The notes under the pieces were generated by a model. It did not search any database, had not been told where the DNA came from, and saw only the letters and a list, made by a program, of their open reading frames with translations. The position numbers and the translations under genes are program-made. From NCBI GenBank assembly GCA_040905505.1, contig JBBDRL010000002.1:1-64000 (forward strand): DNA of 64,000 nucleotides. Direction: 5' to 3'. The stretch is from WHSP01 sp040905505 (GTDB taxonomy: Bacteria > Gemmatimonadota > Gemmatimonadetes > Longimicrobiales > Longimicrobiaceae). Positions 8,657 through 16,355 of this stretch are shown here, in pieces. Position 1 is the stretch's first letter. Every line of letters starts with the position of its first letter.

Positions 8657-9747
8657 CCCCCCTTCATCACCTCCGCCATCGCCTCCAGAAACGCCCCCGT
8701 CTCCTCCGGCGTACCGGCCGTGACCCGGAGGCACCCCTGGAGCATCGGATACCCCGAAACGTCCCTGACGAGCACGCCGTGATCCTCCAGTAATCGTTGG
8801 AAGACCGCACGGTGGTCCAGTTCGCCGGCTTCGACTCTGAACAGGACGAAGTTCGCGGCGGTGGGAAACACGTGGAGCCCGTGCAGGCGGCCCAGCCCAT
8901 CGAACAGGCGATCTCGCTGGACGCGGATCGCCTCCTGGTTCGGAACGAGGAGCTCGCGATGGCGCAGCACCTCCGCCGCGACGCTCTCCGTCACGAAGTT
9001 CACGTTGTACGGGAGCTTCGCCTTGCCGATCTCGCGGACGAGTGCCGGATGCCCGAGCATGTAGCCCGCGCGCAGGCCGGCGAGCGACATCGCCTTGCTC
9101 AGGGTCCGGAGAATCAGAAGCCGCGGGCGATCCTTCAGCAGCGGGACCGCGTCGTATCCGCCGAACTCCACATACGCCTGGTCCAGCACGATCAGAGCGT
9201 CCGAGCCGTCGTGGATCGCCTCGATCTCTTCGCGTGTCAATGCCGTGCCTGTCGGGTTGTTCGGCGTGCAGAGCACGATCGCCGTCGCCTGGTTCCTCGC
9301 GGCGGCGGCGACGATGCCCGAGACGTCGAAGCGCAGCGACTCGTCCAGCGGCGCGGGCACCACGCTCCCCCCGCCGACCTGCGTGAGCAGCCGGTAAAGT
9401 GTGAACGTCGGCTCCGGCACGACTACCGATCTACCCGGCTCGATCACCGTGGCGAGGAGCGCCTGGATGAGCTCGTTCGAACCGTTGCCGAGGAGAATGC
9501 CCTCTGTCGGCCAGTCGACCGCCTCGGCCACGGCCGCGGTGAGGTCGGCGGGAACGAACGGCGGGTAGCGGTTCCACGGGCGCTGTGCCAGTCGCTCCCA
9601 AAGCCGCTGCTTCAGCTCCGCGGGTACGTCGTACGGGCTCTCGTTTTGATTCAGCTTGATCGGCGCCTCGAGTTGCCGCAGCGTGTACGGCGCGACACTG
9701 CGAACCCCCGGCTTGATGTGCTTGAGCGCCGATTCGGCGGCCTTCAC
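8623..9747 (-). CDS. hisC: Histidinol-phosphate aminotransferase HisC
   Basis: A fold-type I PLP aminotransferase converting imidazole acetol phosphate to histidinol phosphate. The 374-residue protein has KLNQNESPYDVP near its start, GNGSNELIQ near residue 80, the NNPTGT motif near 155, the DQAYVEFGG segment near 190 and the PLP-lysine region RTLSKAMSLAGLRAGY near 215. The GTG start overlaps the purA stop as GTGA, so it is coupled to purA. The C-terminus (RRQSTVNS and stop) is encoded by heptamer-repeat DNA, so the repeat has replaced the native 3' end. Confidence 0.95.
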   Translation of the reverse strand: MKAAESALKHIKPGVRSVAPYTLRQLEAPIKLNQNESPYDVPAELKQRLWERLAQRPWNRYPPFVPADLTAAVAEAVDWPTEGILLGNGSNELIQALLATVIEPGRSVVVPEPTFTLYRLLTQVGGGSVVPAPLDESLRFDVSGIVAAAARNQATAIVLCTPNNPTGTALTREEIEAIHDGSDALIVLDQAYVEFGGYDAVPLLKDRPRLLILRTLSKAMSLAGLRAGYMLGHPALVREIGKAKLPYNVNFVTESVAAEVLRHRELLVPNQEAIRVQRDRLFDGLGRLHGLHVFPTAANFVLFRVEAGELDHRAVFQRLLEDHGVLVRDVSGYPMLQGCLRVTAGTPEETGAFLEAMAEVMKGGVDRRQSTVNS

Positions 9748-11030
9748 CCGTCCCTCACCTGGATGATCTGATCCCGGCGAGTTCCGACCGATACGCACCA
9801 GATCGGCGTCTCAGTGAGCTCCTCGAGCCGGAGGAGATAGCGCCGCGCCGCCTCCGGCAGGTCGTCCCACCGCCGCGCGTCCTGCGTCGAGCTCTGCCAA
9901 CCGGGAAGCGTTTCGTAGACGGGGCGCACGGCACCGAGAAGCTCCAGGTCGCCGGGGAAGTCGTCGAGCGGCTCCCCGTCGGCCTCGTAGCCGATCGCGA
10001 TCTGAATCTCCGGAAGGGTATCGAGCACGTCGAGCTTCGTGACGGCGAGACCCGTAAGCCCGTTCACCCGGGTCGCGAAACGCACCACCACGGCATCGAA
10101 CCAACCGCAGCGGCGGGGGCGGCCCGTGGTGGCTCCGAATTCGCCGCCGAGCTCACGCACCTGCTCCTGGAGCGGCGACGGGAGCTCTGTCGGCAGCGGC
10201 CCTTCTCCGACCCGCGTCGTGTAGGCCTTCACCACACCCAGAACGGAATCGATCATGGTCGGACCGATGCCGACCCCGATCGGAGCGCCTCCGGCGGTGG
10301 TGTTCGACGAGGTAACGTACGGATACGTCCCGTGGTCCACGTCGAGCAGGGCCCCCTGCGCCCCCTCGAGCAGCACGCGGCCACCATCGCGCAGCACCTC
10401 GGTGATCACCCGGCCGGTGTCGACGGTCAGCTTCAGCAGCCGCTCGCGGATCGCGAACACGTCCTCGACCAGCCGATCGGCGTCCACGCGCTGATCCGAC
10501 CCCGCCGCGGCGAGCCGCCCGTTGGCACGCGCCGAGCCCGCCCGCAGCAGCTCCTCGGCCCGCTTCTCCATCCGCAGCTCCGCGACCCGGATTCCCTGGC
10601 GCGCGACCTTGTCCTCATAGGCCGGGCCGATCCCGCGTCCCGTCGTCCCGATCTTCCGCGCCCCCCGCCCGACCTCCGCCGCCTTGTCCAGTTGCTTGTG
10701 ATACGGAAGGAGAAGGTGCGCGCGCAGGCTCACCCCGACACGCTCCTCCGCGTCGATACCACGAGCGATCAGCGCGTCCATCTCCTCGAAGAGCTGGAAG
10801 GGGTCCACCACCACGCCGTTGCCCAGCAGGCAGCGCCGCTCGGCATGCAGAACGCCCGACGGGATCTGGTGCAGGATGAACTCCTCGTCGCCGACGTGCA
10901 CAGTGTGACCCGCGTTCGCGCCACCCTGATACCGCGCGACGATGTCGACCTCCTCCGCCAGGACGTCGACGATCTTCCCCTTCCCCTCGTCGCCCCATTG
11001 CGAGCCGACGACGACCATGCAGTTGGACAT
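9744..11030 (-). CDS. purA: Adenylosuccinate synthetase PurA
   Basis: PurA makes adenylosuccinate from IMP, GTP and aspartate, the first committed step to AMP. The 428-residue protein has the family start VVVGSQWGDEGKGK with the catalytic Asp, GANAGHTV, the IMP-binding GTTGRGIGPAYEDK near residue 128 and the C-terminal GTP site region near TRVNGLTGLAVTKLDVLD. It is the first gene of the purA-hisC-hisB-hisH-dapF-hisF run. No Shine-Dalgarno sequence is visible upstream: heptamer repeats begin about 7 bp before the ATG. Confidence 0.97.
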   Translation of the reverse strand: MSNCMVVVGSQWGDEGKGKIVDVLAEEVDIVARYQGGANAGHTVHVGDEEFILHQIPSGVLHAERRCLLGNGVVVDPFQLFEEMDALIARGIDAEERVGVSLRAHLLLPYHKQLDKAAEVGRGARKIGTTGRGIGPAYEDKVARQGIRVAELRMEKRAEELLRAGSARANGRLAAAGSDQRVDADRLVEDVFAIRERLLKLTVDTGRVITEVLRDGGRVLLEGAQGALLDVDHGTYPYVTSSNTTAGGAPIGVGIGPTMIDSVLGVVKAYTTRVGEGPLPTELPSPLQEQVRELGGEFGATTGRPRRCGWFDAVVVRFATRVNGLTGLAVTKLDVLDTLPEIQIAIGYEADGEPLDDFPGDLELLGAVRPVYETLPGWQSSTQDARRWDDLPEAARRYLLRLEELTETPIWCVSVGTRRDQIIQVRDG

Positions 11031-11063
11031 AGAAAAAAGCTATCAGCTATCAGCTATCAGCTA

Positions 11064-11163
11064 NNNNNNNNNNNNNNNNNNNNNNNNNNNNNNNNNNNNN
11101 NNNNNNNNNNNNNNNNNNNNNNNNNNNNNNNNNNNNNNNNNNNNNNNNNNNNNNNNNNNNNNN
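11064..11163. other. Scaffold gap of 100 N flanked by an exact 55-bp duplication
   Basis: Exactly 100 N separate two identical 55-base copies, 11009-11063 and 11164-11218, which include the first codons of purA and the heptamer array. This is what results when a scaffolder joins contigs that share a k-mer-sized overlap, so little or no sequence may be missing. purA itself is intact on the left side. Confidence 0.9.
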
Positions 11164-11241
11164 CGACGACCATGCAGTTGGACATAGAAAAAAGCTATCA
11201 GCTATCAGCTATCAGCTACGGCACAATAGCGTCACAAGGCG

Positions 11242-11275
11242 AAAAAAAAGCGGTCCCACCGGAAGATGGGACCGC
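11242..11275 (-). terminator. Rho-independent terminator of the gas-vesicle/kinase operon
   Basis: Read on the minus strand, a 9-bp stem (GCGGTCCCA with TGGGACCGC) and 8-nt loop is followed directly by eight T residues. It lies about 110 bp after the histidine-kinase stop and closes the long minus-strand gvp operon before purA. Confidence 0.9.
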
Positions 11276-11382
11276 CGTTCACGTATCCTATGGCGAATTT
11301 AGACCCGCACCGCACGCGTGTCAATCAGAGGGGCGCCCACCGGGCATTAGCTGATAGCTGATAGCTGATTGCTGATAGCTTC

Positions 11383-13554
11383 TCACTCTATCACCGCCTC
11401 GCTCGCCTCGCGCGCCACCCGCGATATATCCTCGTCCAGCACGATCTCTTCGCTCTCCCGCGGAAGCCAGACGGTGAACGTCGACCCGCCGCGCAGCTTC
11501 GATTCGACGTGGATCGTTCCGCCGAGCAGGTGAAGCAGCTTCTTGGTGATCGAGAGGCCGAGCCCCGTGCCGCCGTACTCGCGGGTCGAGGACTGGTCGA
11601 CCTGCCGGAAGTCCTCGAAGATCTTCGCCAGGTCCTCCTCCTCGATGCCGATTCCGGTATCGCTCACTTCGATGACGATGCCGTCGGCCTCTGCCATACG
11701 CGTCCGAACCGCGACGGAGCCCTCGTGCGTGAACTTCACGGCGTTCGACAGCAGATTCAGGAGCACCTGCTTCACCTTCGTCGCATCCGTCCGGATCATC
11801 GGGAGGTCGGGGTCCAGATCCACGACGTACTCGAGATCCTTGCGCCTCACCATCGGCTCGATCGTCTGCGAGAGTTCACGGATCACGTAGCGGATGTCCA
11901 CGCTTTCGATGTGCACCGGCATCTTTCCGGCTTCGATCTTCGCCAGGTCCAGAATGTCGTTGACGAGCTCGAGCAGATGCTGGCTCGCCGTGTACATACG
12001 CGAGAGCGCCTCTTCCTGACGGCGATTCAGCTCCCCGTAGATCTCGTCGCGCATGAGCGAGGTATAGCCGAGCAGTGCATTGATCGGCGTCCGTAGCTCG
12101 TGACTCATGCTCGCCAGGAACTGCGACTTCAGTCGGTAAGCCCGTTCCAGCTCCTGGCGCTGCCACTCGAGCTGCCGGTTCCGCTCCTCCAGCTCCAGCG
12201 TCGCCGACCGGATCCGGTCCTCCAGGCTCTCGTTCAGCTTGCCCAGCTCAGCCGCCAGACGCTCGTTCTCGACGGCCTTCGTCAGGTCGTGCAGGATGGA
12301 GACGATCGCCGTCATCTCGCCCCGCTCGTTCAGCACCTTGCCCGACACCACCTCCGCGGGGAACTCGTCCCCCGTATCGGGCTGCGTCAGGTTGAACTGC
12401 ATGGCCCGCGTATGATCCTGGCTCAGCGCGAAATCGGAGATGAACGACGAGAACTTCGTGTCGTTCGCCCGCACGTCCTGGCGCCGCTTCGACCGCAGTC
12501 CGGTGCCGGGCGGTACGTCGAACAGGCGTTCGGCCTCCCGGTTCAGCAGCATGATGTTGGACTGGTCGTCCGTCACCAGGATCGGGTCGCCGACGTTCTC
12601 CAGGATCAGGTTCAGTCGGTCGCGCTCACGGGTCGACTTCACCTCCGCCTGACGCACCCGCTTGAACTGGCGCTCCAGCTCCGTCGTCGCGCTCTTCAGG
12701 TCCGTGACGTCGCGCAGGACCGAGACGTTCGCCCGCTCGGCCGACAGGGACGTGGGGAGTGGAGTCGAGAGCACCTCGAAGAGCAGGTCACCGCCCTCGG
12801 ACGGGTCGACGAGGTTCAATTCGCGCGCTGGCGAAACCTCGACACCGCCGCCGATCGTCGAGCGCGTCAGGAACGACGAGAAGAGCAGGTTGTTGATCTC
12901 CAGCGCGCGGCGGCGCCCCTCGCTATCCTCGTCGCTCGTCGCGAAGAGCGACTCGGCGCGGCGGTTCTCCAGGATGATCGAGTTGTCGGGGCCCGTGATG
13001 AGGACCGGGTCGGGGAGGGCGTTGACGAGGGCAGTCAGCAGATCCCGCTGCTGCTCGAGCTGCTTGCTGCCCTGGAGGAGCTGATCGCGCTCCGAGATCC
13101 GCGCCAGCACCGTCCCGATCACACCGATGCGCTGCAGCAGCGCCGGCGATGGGTGGGTGCCGTGACCGTCCGTGCCGAGCAGGATCAGCCCGAAAGGTGG
13201 GTCCTGGGGATCCGGCGAGGAGAGGGGAAGCGCGAGGAGTTCCTCGGAGCTGCCGCGGCTCAGCACCGGTGGGACAGCGACCTCGCGCGGCGCTTCGGTC
13301 TCGTAGGCGGTGAGGATGGGATCGGTTCCATCCAGAGCAATTGCCAGCTTCCGGACCTCGTCGATATCCCAGCCCATCCCCGAGACGCCACGAAGTTCAT
13401 CGCCCTCACGTACGAGGACGACTGCGCGGGAGACTCCTTCGGGGCTCAGAATCGAGTCGAAGAAAATCGAGAGCGCCTCCGGGAGGTCCCGCGCGCAGTA
13501 AAGCCGCCCTAGCAGATCCTCCTGAACAACCACTTGGCGAATCGGGGCATCCAC
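11383..13554 (-). CDS. GAF/PAS sensor histidine kinase
   Basis: A 723-residue soluble two-component sensor kinase. Residues 1-165 look like a GAF-type domain (LYCARDLPEALSIFFDSIL). Two PAS domains follow at about 180-285 (ALPDPVLITGPDNSIILEN) and 315-425 (NVGDPILVTDDQSNIMLLN), then a coiled coil at 430-475. HisKA has the phospho-acceptor His485 in SMSHELRTPINALLGY, and HATPase_c has the N box (LLNLLSNAVKF), DTGIGI and GGTGLGLSI. There are no membrane segments or receiver domain, and no response regulator is adjacent. The GTG start is 4 nt downstream of the gvpA stop, so it is probably co-translated with the gas-vesicle genes. The stimulus cannot be read from the sequence. Confidence 0.92.
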   Translation of the reverse strand: MDAPIRQVVVQEDLLGRLYCARDLPEALSIFFDSILSPEGVSRAVVLVREGDELRGVSGMGWDIDEVRKLAIALDGTDPILTAYETEAPREVAVPPVLSRGSSEELLALPLSSPDPQDPPFGLILLGTDGHGTHPSPALLQRIGVIGTVLARISERDQLLQGSKQLEQQRDLLTALVNALPDPVLITGPDNSIILENRRAESLFATSDEDSEGRRRALEINNLLFSSFLTRSTIGGGVEVSPARELNLVDPSEGGDLLFEVLSTPLPTSLSAERANVSVLRDVTDLKSATTELERQFKRVRQAEVKSTRERDRLNLILENVGDPILVTDDQSNIMLLNREAERLFDVPPGTGLRSKRRQDVRANDTKFSSFISDFALSQDHTRAMQFNLTQPDTGDEFPAEVVSGKVLNERGEMTAIVSILHDLTKAVENERLAAELGKLNESLEDRIRSATLELEERNRQLEWQRQELERAYRLKSQFLASMSHELRTPINALLGYTSLMRDEIYGELNRRQEEALSRMYTASQHLLELVNDILDLAKIEAGKMPVHIESVDIRYVIRELSQTIEPMVRRKDLEYVVDLDPDLPMIRTDATKVKQVLLNLLSNAVKFTHEGSVAVRTRMAEADGIVIEVSDTGIGIEEEDLAKIFEDFRQVDQSSTREYGGTGLGLSITKKLLHLLGGTIHVESKLRGGSTFTVWLPRESEEIVLDEDISRVAREASEAVIE

Positions 13555-13558
13555 GGAT

Positions 13559-13858
13559 TCAGCTCAGGGACTCCAGCTTTCGCTTCAGCTCAACGTTCTC
13601 CGCCGAGAGCCTGTCCATCTCCGCCTGGTTCGAAGGCGCGGAGATCTCCCGGGCTCGTGAGGGGCCGGTAATGCCGACCGCCTCGGAGTACTTGAGGTAG
13701 GTGTCGATCGAGGCCACAACGACGCGCGCCTCCACAGTCACCAGGTCGATGCCCACGAGCGATACTCGCACGTACGCATCGATGACGATGCCCTTATCGA
13801 GCACGCGATCCAGAACATCGATCAGACTGGAACCGCCCGGTGCTCTCTCAACGGCCAT
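13559..13858 (-). CDS. gvpA: Gas vesicle structural protein GvpA with coiled-coil tail
   Basis: GvpA is the small hydrophobic protein whose helical ribs form the gas-vesicle wall. Residues 1-70 closely follow the family: MAVERAPGGSSLIDVLDRVL, then KGIVIDAYVRVSLVGIDL and ARVVVASIDTYLKYSEAVG. Canonical GvpA ends soon after this point at about 70 residues; this protein has 99. The extra part ends in a charged heptad stretch, EMDRLSAENVELKRKLESLS, that looks like a coiled coil. It is the last gas-vesicle gene of the operon, 20 bp after the GvpJ-like gene and 4 nt before the histidine kinase. Its closeness to the true structural protein, rather than to GvpJ/M/S, is why gvpA is assigned here. Confidence 0.9.
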   Translation of the reverse strand: MAVERAPGGSSLIDVLDRVLDKGIVIDAYVRVSLVGIDLVTVEARVVVASIDTYLKYSEAVGITGPSRAREISAPSNQAEMDRLSAENVELKRKLESLS

Positions 13859-13878
13859 GGGTTACGCTCCGATGAATG

Positions 13879-14181
13879 TTATTGATTGCCGGCCTCGCTG
13901 CGCTCCAGACGCTCCTCCAGAAGGCGCAAGCGCTCTTTCAGATCACGATTCTCATCCTCCAGGCGGGTCGACTCACGGCCCCCCGAGAGGGCGGGATCGA
14001 ACTTCCACCAGTTCAGGCCGATCTGCTCCGCCTTGTCGATGGAGCAGACGAGGAGCCGAACCTGGATGGTCAGCAGCTCGACGTTGGCCAGGTTGACCTT
14101 GATGTCACCCGCGATGACGAGTCCCTTGTCGAGAACCCGGTCCAGAACGTCTACCAGCCCCTGCGAGCGCGACGGGGCCAT
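13879..14181 (-). CDS. gvpJ: GvpA-family minor gas vesicle protein (GvpJ-like)
   Basis: A 100-residue GvpA-family protein with core GLVDVLDRVLDKGLVIAG followed by DIKVNLANVELLTIQVRLLV, and the GLNWWKFDPAL segment typical of GvpJ-type proteins, not of GvpA. Such proteins are thought to help start assembly. The last ~30 residues (LEDENRDLKERLRLLEERL) form a clear coiled coil, matching the tail on GvpA. The ATG at 14181 was chosen because the family homology begins there; a TTG at 14247 would add 22 residues and overlap gvpK by 26 bp. Confidence 0.85.
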   Translation of the reverse strand: MAPSRSQGLVDVLDRVLDKGLVIAGDIKVNLANVELLTIQVRLLVCSIDKAEQIGLNWWKFDPALSGGRESTRLEDENRDLKERLRLLEERLERSEAGNQ

Positions 14182-14221
14182 CGGTGCGAGATCAGCCAAG
14201 ATAGTGCGGGGATGCCGGGTG

Positions 14222-14554
14222 TCAGAGGAGTTTGCCCAGAGGGCCAAGATCGATGTTCAGATCCTCGTCCGCAAGTCCGAAAATCTCTCGGATTTCGGCA
14301 AGTTTCTCTTCGAGGCGCATCAGTGCGGTTCCCATTCTCTCGATCTGCTCCTCCGAAATATCCGTATCGTCCATCCGGCGGACCGCCTGATGCTCGACCA
14401 CTCGGCGCAGCAGCTCGATCAGGGTGAGGACGAGCCTCGCGAGGTCGCGACCGACGGCGTCGGGATCCACGTCGATCTGCGAAGGCAGCGCCTCGGCGAT
14501 CTCGACGAGCTCGGCCGCCAGGGCGGCTTTCCGGTCACGTTCGGCTTCCGACAT
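14222..14554 (-). CDS. gvpK: Gas vesicle protein GvpK
   Basis: GvpK is an accessory protein required for gas-vesicle formation in several systems, with no known enzymatic activity. The 110-residue protein has the family core RDLARLVLTLIELLRRVVEH near residue 42 and the helix RRMDDTDISEEQIERMGTAL that follows, then MRLEEKLAEI. The start MSEAERDRKA was chosen because it lies 2 nt after the preceding gvpF/L stop; an upstream GTG in frame would overlap that gene. It is all-helical and acidic, as usual for the family. Confidence 0.9.
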   Translation of the reverse strand: MSEAERDRKAALAAELVEIAEALPSQIDVDPDAVGRDLARLVLTLIELLRRVVEHQAVRRMDDTDISEEQIERMGTALMRLEEKLAEIREIFGLADEDLNIDLGPLGKLL

Positions 14555-14556
14555 AC

Positions 14557-15261
14557 TCAAACGAAGGAGTACGGTGCCCACGGCCCAGTCACCGCGAATC
14601 GGAGCTCCGGACGGGTCGAATCGAGGCTGTTGGCGTACTCGCGATATTGGCGTACCTGCTGCCTGTGCACCAGATGTGCCAGACTGCCCACCAGACCAGG
14701 CGCGCCGCCGACGACTCGGACCGCAGGAAGTTCCATTTCAGCGAAGGCAGCTTCGACGTCATCGAGGATGGTCTCGGCCTCTCCGCGCGCGGCCTCCTCT
14801 CTCTCGAGCGCCTCGCGGCGGGACTCCAGATAGGCGCGCCCGGTGGTGGGCTGCGGCGGGCGAGACGCTGGAGCGCCGTGCCCTGCCGCCGCGAGGGATC
14901 CGGGTGCCCCGTCGAGCTCCGCGCGTTTGACCTGGATGCTCATCTCCACCCGCTGGCCGACCCGCGCCATCTTGTCCCGGAATTCATCCGACCGCTCGCT
15001 CAGGACGCGCTCGGCCGCAACCTCGTCCTGAAACGACGAGCCGAATTGTAGCGGGAGGGGAGTCGCGGTGCGCAGCGCCGCCCTGACCACCGTCTCGTGC
15101 TGCCGAAGCCGCGGGATCGAGGGAGACTTCGCGGCACCCTCCGAGAGCCAGATACCGAGGAGCCCGAATTCGATCAGCCGCACCGCGGCCCCGTCGACCC
15201 CGCGGAGATCGGAGGCCGGAGGCGGCTCTCCCGCCTGGCGGATGCAATAGCCGTGGAGCAC
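14557..15261 (-). CDS. gvpL: GvpF/GvpL family gas vesicle protein (paralogue 1, divergent)
   Basis: One of three GvpF/L-family proteins here. Members contact GvpA and are thought to act as assembly chaperones or minor components. The 234-residue protein has an N-terminal alpha/beta domain (RLIEFGLLGIWLSEG), the PLPLQFGSSFQDE stretch equivalent to the VIPMSFG motif of relatives, a Glu/Arg-rich helical middle (about 100-175) and the family C-terminal signature VTGPWAPYSFV. It is the most divergent of the three and has a low-complexity insertion near residue 125. Its stop is 2 nt from the gvpK start. Confidence 0.85.
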   Translation of the reverse strand: MLHGYCIRQAGEPPPASDLRGVDGAAVRLIEFGLLGIWLSEGAAKSPSIPRLRQHETVVRAALRTATPLPLQFGSSFQDEVAAERVLSERSDEFRDKMARVGQRVEMSIQVKRAELDGAPGSLAAAGHGAPASRPPQPTTGRAYLESRREALEREEAARGEAETILDDVEAAFAEMELPAVRVVGGAPGLVGSLAHLVHRQQVRQYREYANSLDSTRPELRFAVTGPWAPYSFV

Positions 15262-15265
15262 GCGA

Positions 15266-15541
15266 TCAACGATCGTCAGCGTCGCCGGGCAGCGGTCGGC
15301 GCAGATGCCTTCGGGCGGTGGTCACCGACGTGAGCACCGCGCTCAGCCCGAGGTAGACGAGATCGACGCCGGCAACGGAGATCGTCACGTCTCCCGTGAT
15401 CACGACGCCCTTGTCGAGCAACCGGTTCACCAGGTCGACGAGCGAATGCGCGTCGTCGCCGATGTCGTCGCTCCAGATCTCCGCGTCGTCGGGCGCGAGA
15501 TCGACGCTCCAGTCCTCGCGCCCGGTGCCACCGTCAGTCAT
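15266..15541 (-). CDS. gvpS: GvpA-family minor gas vesicle protein (GvpS/GvpM-like)
   Basis: A 91-residue protein with an acidic N-terminal stretch (about 1-30) followed by a GvpA-family core: HSLVDLVNRLLDKGVVITGD, then VTISVAGVDLVYLGLSAVL. The VAGVDLVYLGL segment resembles GvpS/GvpM proteins rather than GvpA or GvpJ. It overlaps the upstream gvpF/L gene by 8 bp and is 4 bp from the next one, so it is part of the same translation unit. The letter assigned is uncertain; the family is not. Confidence 0.8.
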   Translation of the reverse strand: MTDGGTGREDWSVDLAPDDAEIWSDDIGDDAHSLVDLVNRLLDKGVVITGDVTISVAGVDLVYLGLSAVLTSVTTARRHLRRPLPGDADDR

Positions 15542-16343
15542 CTTCGGGCTCGCTGAAGTGGTAGGGGGGCCACGGCCCGGTGAATTCGATCTGGAAGCCG
15601 GAGCCCGCGAGGCGACCCGCCTGCTCCGTCACGCCCTGTTGGAATCTCTCGAATCCCTCGTCCGGCACGAGATAGGCGGCGTTCAGAAGGAGCAAGCGGT
15701 CGCCACCCGCCGCGCCCGCGGGGACCGGGACCGATGCGGAGCGGTCGGCGGAGCGACCCAGTGCCGCGAAGAGCTCGTGGGCAATCCGCTTCGAGGAGGT
15801 GCGCACCTCCTCCGTCCGCATCTCCTCCCGCTTCTTCTCGAGCAGGAACCGGCGCCCCGCTGGGGCCGCCTCGATCTGCCGCTGGAGCTCCTGCAACGAT
15901 GGAGACAGCTCATCCACCCCCTCGCGGGCCTCCGACTCGACCCGCCAGAGCTTGATCCCCCACTCCTTACGGCCGCGGAGTGCGCCGAGAATTCGAAGGA
16001 ACTCGGCTCGGTCCTCCGCTACCCGGCGCTCGACCCGCTCGCGGTCTCGATGGATGGAGAACAGGCTCAGGGGGATGACCGAATCGCGTTCGGCGTACCA
16101 GTCGAGCACCCGCTCGTGCGCCATCCCCCGCTCGCCCACCCAGGCGAGGTCGTCGAGTCGCTCGTTGAGTGCGTCATCCGAGTACGCTTCACCGGGAACC
16201 TGCCCGATCACCGCCGCGACGTCGCCGACCCGCAGGAGCTCCACCGGTTCGTCTTCGAGCCCCCTCAGCTCCGGCGGCGCGTCGGGCGCGCCGGACGGCA
16301 CGATGGCGTAGAGATAGATCAGCGATTTGGGCTGTTCCGTCAC
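15534..16343 (-). CDS. gvpF: GvpF/GvpL family gas vesicle protein (paralogue 2)
   Basis: A 269-residue GvpF/L protein. The N-terminal domain starts SLIYLYAIVP and contains VGDVAAVIGQVP; the segment ERDSVIPLSLFSIHRDRERV matches the family VIP-L-F motif near residue 95. A long charged helix (about 130-200) precedes the C-terminal alpha/beta domain, which ends with the signature FTGPWPPYHF. The length fits typical GvpF/L proteins. It lies between the ArsA-like ATPase gene (12 bp gap) and the small GvpS-like gene (8 bp overlap). Confidence 0.9.
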   Translation of the reverse strand: MTEQPKSLIYLYAIVPSGAPDAPPELRGLEDEPVELLRVGDVAAVIGQVPGEAYSDDALNERLDDLAWVGERGMAHERVLDWYAERDSVIPLSLFSIHRDRERVERRVAEDRAEFLRILGALRGRKEWGIKLWRVESEAREGVDELSPSLQELQRQIEAAPAGRRFLLEKKREEMRTEEVRTSSKRIAHELFAALGRSADRSASVPVPAGAAGGDRLLLLNAAYLVPDEGFERFQQGVTEQAGRLAGSGFQIEFTGPWPPYHFSEPEDD

Positions 16344-16355
16344 GTAAGATGCCCC

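Larger units (their letters stand above)
11037..11380. repeat. Paired heptamer arrays, unit GCTATCA / TGATAGC (locus E), containing the gap
   Basis: Three to four copies of GCTATCA at 11037-11063 are repeated after the N-run at 11193-11218, and about four copies of the reverse complement TGATAGC occupy 11349-11380, two bases from the histidine-kinase stop. One left-arm copy is probably an assembly duplicate. The real copy number is unknown because the gap lies in the array. Confidence 0.85.

Noticed and set aside
11009..11218. True 55-bp direct duplication around a real gap
   Set aside because: Exact identity on both sides of a 100-N filler is better explained by assembly k-mer overlap.
12100..13512. 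Long plus-strand open frame opposite the histidine kinase
   Set aside because: Shadow frame; no ribosome-binding site or family pattern, while the minus strand has complete kinase motifs.
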